NCBI GenBank assembly: GCA_963745765.1
Contig: CAVUYQ010000024.1
Span: 62,001-126,000 of the forward strand
From: Ww85 sp963745765
GTDB taxonomy: Bacteria > Desulfobacterota > Desulfobulbia > Desulfobulbales > Desulfocapsaceae
Direction: 5' to 3'
DNA: 64,000 bases
This document shows positions 62,578 to 64,000 of this stretch, one piece after another. A program made the position numbers and the translations under genes. Position 1 is the stretch's first letter. The number at the start of each line of letters is the position of its first letter. The notes under the pieces are model-generated. The model was not told the origin of the DNA. It ran no database searches and saw only the letters and a list, made by a program, of their open reading frames with translations.

Positions 62578-63471
62578 ATGAAAGGAATTATACTGGCCGG
62601 AGGTAGCGGCACCAGGCTCTATCCGCTTACCAAGGTGATCAGTAAACAACTCATCCCGGTCTATGACAAGCCGATGATCTACTATCCCCTTTCGGTACTG
62701 ATGCTTGCCGGAATCAGGGATATACTGATTATATCAACTCCCCATGACAAACCGCATTTCCAGGAACTTTTCGGAGATGGCGCGCAGCTTGGCCTGTCTA
62801 TCAGTTATCAGGTTCAGCCAAGTCCCGATGGACTGGCCCAGGCCTTTCTGATCGGCAAATCTTTCATCGGCAGTGATTCAGTATGCCTGATTCTGGGTGA
62901 CAATATCTTCTTCGGACCAGGATTCACGTCAATTGTCGAGAAGAGCGCCGCACTTGAAAAAGGAGGCCTCATATTCGGTTACCTGGTAAAAGACCCTGAA
63001 CGCTATGGTGTCGTCGAGTTTGACGATCACAATAACGCTGTCAGTATTGAGGAAAAACCCATCAAGCCGAAATCGAAATTTGCGGTGCCGGGACTCTATT
63101 TCTATGACAATGACGTTGTGACCATCGCCGAGCAGGTAAAGCCCTCACCCAGAGGTGAACTGGAAATCACCGATATCAACATGGCCTACCTGCGGCGCGG
63201 CGACCTCAAGGTACAGCCCCTGGGCCGCGGCTTCTGCTGGCTTGATACCGGAACCCACGAGTCACTGCAGCAGGCCTCGAGCTATGTCCAGGCCGTCCAG
63301 GATCGCCAGGGACTCAAGATTGCCTGTATAGAGGAGATTGCCTACCAGCTCGGCTACATAACCATTGACGATCTGGCAGGGCTGGCCCGGGACACCCTGA
63401 AAAACCAGTATGGCCAGTACATACTCGATATTATTCAAGAAGAGAAAAATCGCCAGAACAACCCCATATGA
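62578..63471 (+). CDS. rfbA: Glucose-1-phosphate thymidylyltransferase
   Basis: 297 residues, typical RmlA length. MKGIILAGGSGTRLYPLTKV, YDKPMIYYPLSVLMLAGI, ILGDNIFFGPGF, VVEFDDHNNAVSIEEKP and GRGFCWLDTGTHESL are all characteristic. It makes dTDP-glucose as the first step of dTDP-rhamnose synthesis. The stop overlaps the rfbD start (ATGA), so the two are translated together. The start has only a weak ribosome site; the position is fixed by homology. Confidence 0.95.
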   Translation: MKGIILAGGSGTRLYPLTKVISKQLIPVYDKPMIYYPLSVLMLAGIRDILIISTPHDKPHFQELFGDGAQLGLSISYQVQPSPDGLAQAFLIGKSFIGSDSVCLILGDNIFFGPGFTSIVEKSAALEKGGLIFGYLVKDPERYGVVEFDDHNNAVSIEEKPIKPKSKFAVPGLYFYDNDVVTIAEQVKPSPRGELEITDINMAYLRRGDLKVQPLGRGFCWLDTGTHESLQQASSYVQAVQDRQGLKIACIEEIAYQLGYITIDDLAGLARDTLKNQYGQYILDIIQEEKNRQNNPI

Positions 63472-64000
63472 AGATTCTTATCATCGGCAGCGGTGGCCAA
63501 CTCGGCACCGACTGCATCAGCGTGCTACAGGACAGACACCGGATCATCCCGGTTGATTATCCGGAGATCGATATTAGCAGCCGTGAAAGTGTGGAGGAAC
63601 TATTCAAAACAGCCGGGCCCGAAATAATAATTAACTGCGCCGCCTTTACTGCCGTTGACGCCTGTGAAAGCGAACACGAAGCTGCCTGGAAAGTAAATGC
63701 GGAAGGCCCGCGCATCATAGCCGAGACAGCAAAGAGTGCAGGCGGCAGGCTCATTCATATCTCCACAGACTATGTCTTTGACGGCACCCGGCCCGTGCCT
63801 GAGCCGTACCTTGAAAATGATCCGGTCAACCCGATTTCGGAATATGGAAGAAGCAAGCTGGCCGGGGAAAAAAGCGTTCTTGAGAACCTGCCGGATGCGA
63901 TGATACTGCGAACCGCCTGGCTCTACTCGGCCCATGGACCGAATTTTCTGAAGACCATGTTGCGCCTTGCCCTCTCGGATAGTTCACGCCCATTCACCAT
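63468..64000 (+). CDS. rfbD: dTDP-4-dehydrorhamnose reductase, partial (runs off the right edge)
   Basis: The first 177 residues of RmlD, an extended SDR that makes dTDP-rhamnose with NADPH. MKILIIGSGGQLGTDCISVL (Rossmann GxxGxxG), NCAAFTAVDACE, the catalytic HISTDYVFDG and the YGRSKLAGE Tyr-Lys pair are present. The start ATG 63468 overlaps the rfbA stop by four bases. The order rfbA-rfbD without rfbB/C in view suggests these follow beyond the window or lie elsewhere. Confidence 0.93.
   Translation, partial: MKILIIGSGGQLGTDCISVLQDRHRIIPVDYPEIDISSRESVEELFKTAGPEIIINCAAFTAVDACESEHEAAWKVNAEGPRIIAETAKSAGGRLIHISTDYVFDGTRPVPEPYLENDPVNPISEYGRSKLAGEKSVLENLPDAMILRTAWLYSAHGPNFLKTMLRLALSDSSRPFT

Overview
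The window reads as a chromosomal segment of a Desulfobacterota bacterium, most likely of the propionate-metabolising Desulfobulbales type. This is inferred from gene content and protein style. It carries a near-complete methylmalonyl-CoA route, a tungsten-type aldehyde:ferredoxin oxidoreductase, many two-component proteins, and an amtB-glnB-glnD-glnA nitrogen cluster.

Layout. 1-11 kb: the end of a glycyl-radical activase, a secreted unknown, a tripartite RND efflux operon on the minus strand, and a divergent baeSR two-component pair. A SUI1-type factor and a metallo-beta-lactamase-fold hydrolase follow. 11.6-26.2 kb: prpE, sucC, a GlpQ-like protein that has lost its catalytic residues, sucD, a carboxyltransferase (mmdA), two small proteins, a 5S/1.3S biotin-carrier fusion, a TetR regulator, mce, mcm and meaB. 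Together they activate propionate and interconvert propionyl-CoA, methylmalonyl-CoA and succinate. 26-38.5 kb: thiol peroxidase, PAP2-LssY protein, APC permease, aldehyde oxidoreductase, SDR, a large hybrid kinase with a response regulator, and an MFS transporter. 39-41.4 kb: a cytoskeletal pair, namely a bactofilin fused to a degenerate ATPase-like domain and a ParM-like actin with iteron-like repeats in its leader. 41.65-48.68 kb: a probable cryptic genomic island bounded by tRNA-Arg(TCT) and a diverged copy of its 3' half. It carries an HExxH membrane protein, an M48 peptidase/LemA pair of high GC, a kinase fragment and an SGNH-like protein. 48.8-57.7 kb: a cysteine synthase fused to a cysteinyl-tRNA synthetase-like domain with a ruined HIGH motif, DciA, glnA, glnD, glnB and amtB. 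58-64 kb: MtnA fused to a PilZ domain, then nucleotide-sugar genes (manC, phosphomannomutase, rfbA, rfbD).

About 17 single-base frameshifts are concentrated in the RND operon and in the oadA-like/mcm/meaB genes. In each gene the frame offsets add up to a full-length protein, so sequence or assembly error is more likely than decay, but this cannot be settled from the sequence alone. The most promising unusual items are the CysK-pseudoCysRS fusion, the MtnA-PilZ fusion, the bactofilin-ATPase/actin pair, the dead GlpQ-like protein inside sucCD, and a dyad shared upstream of amtB and glnA.
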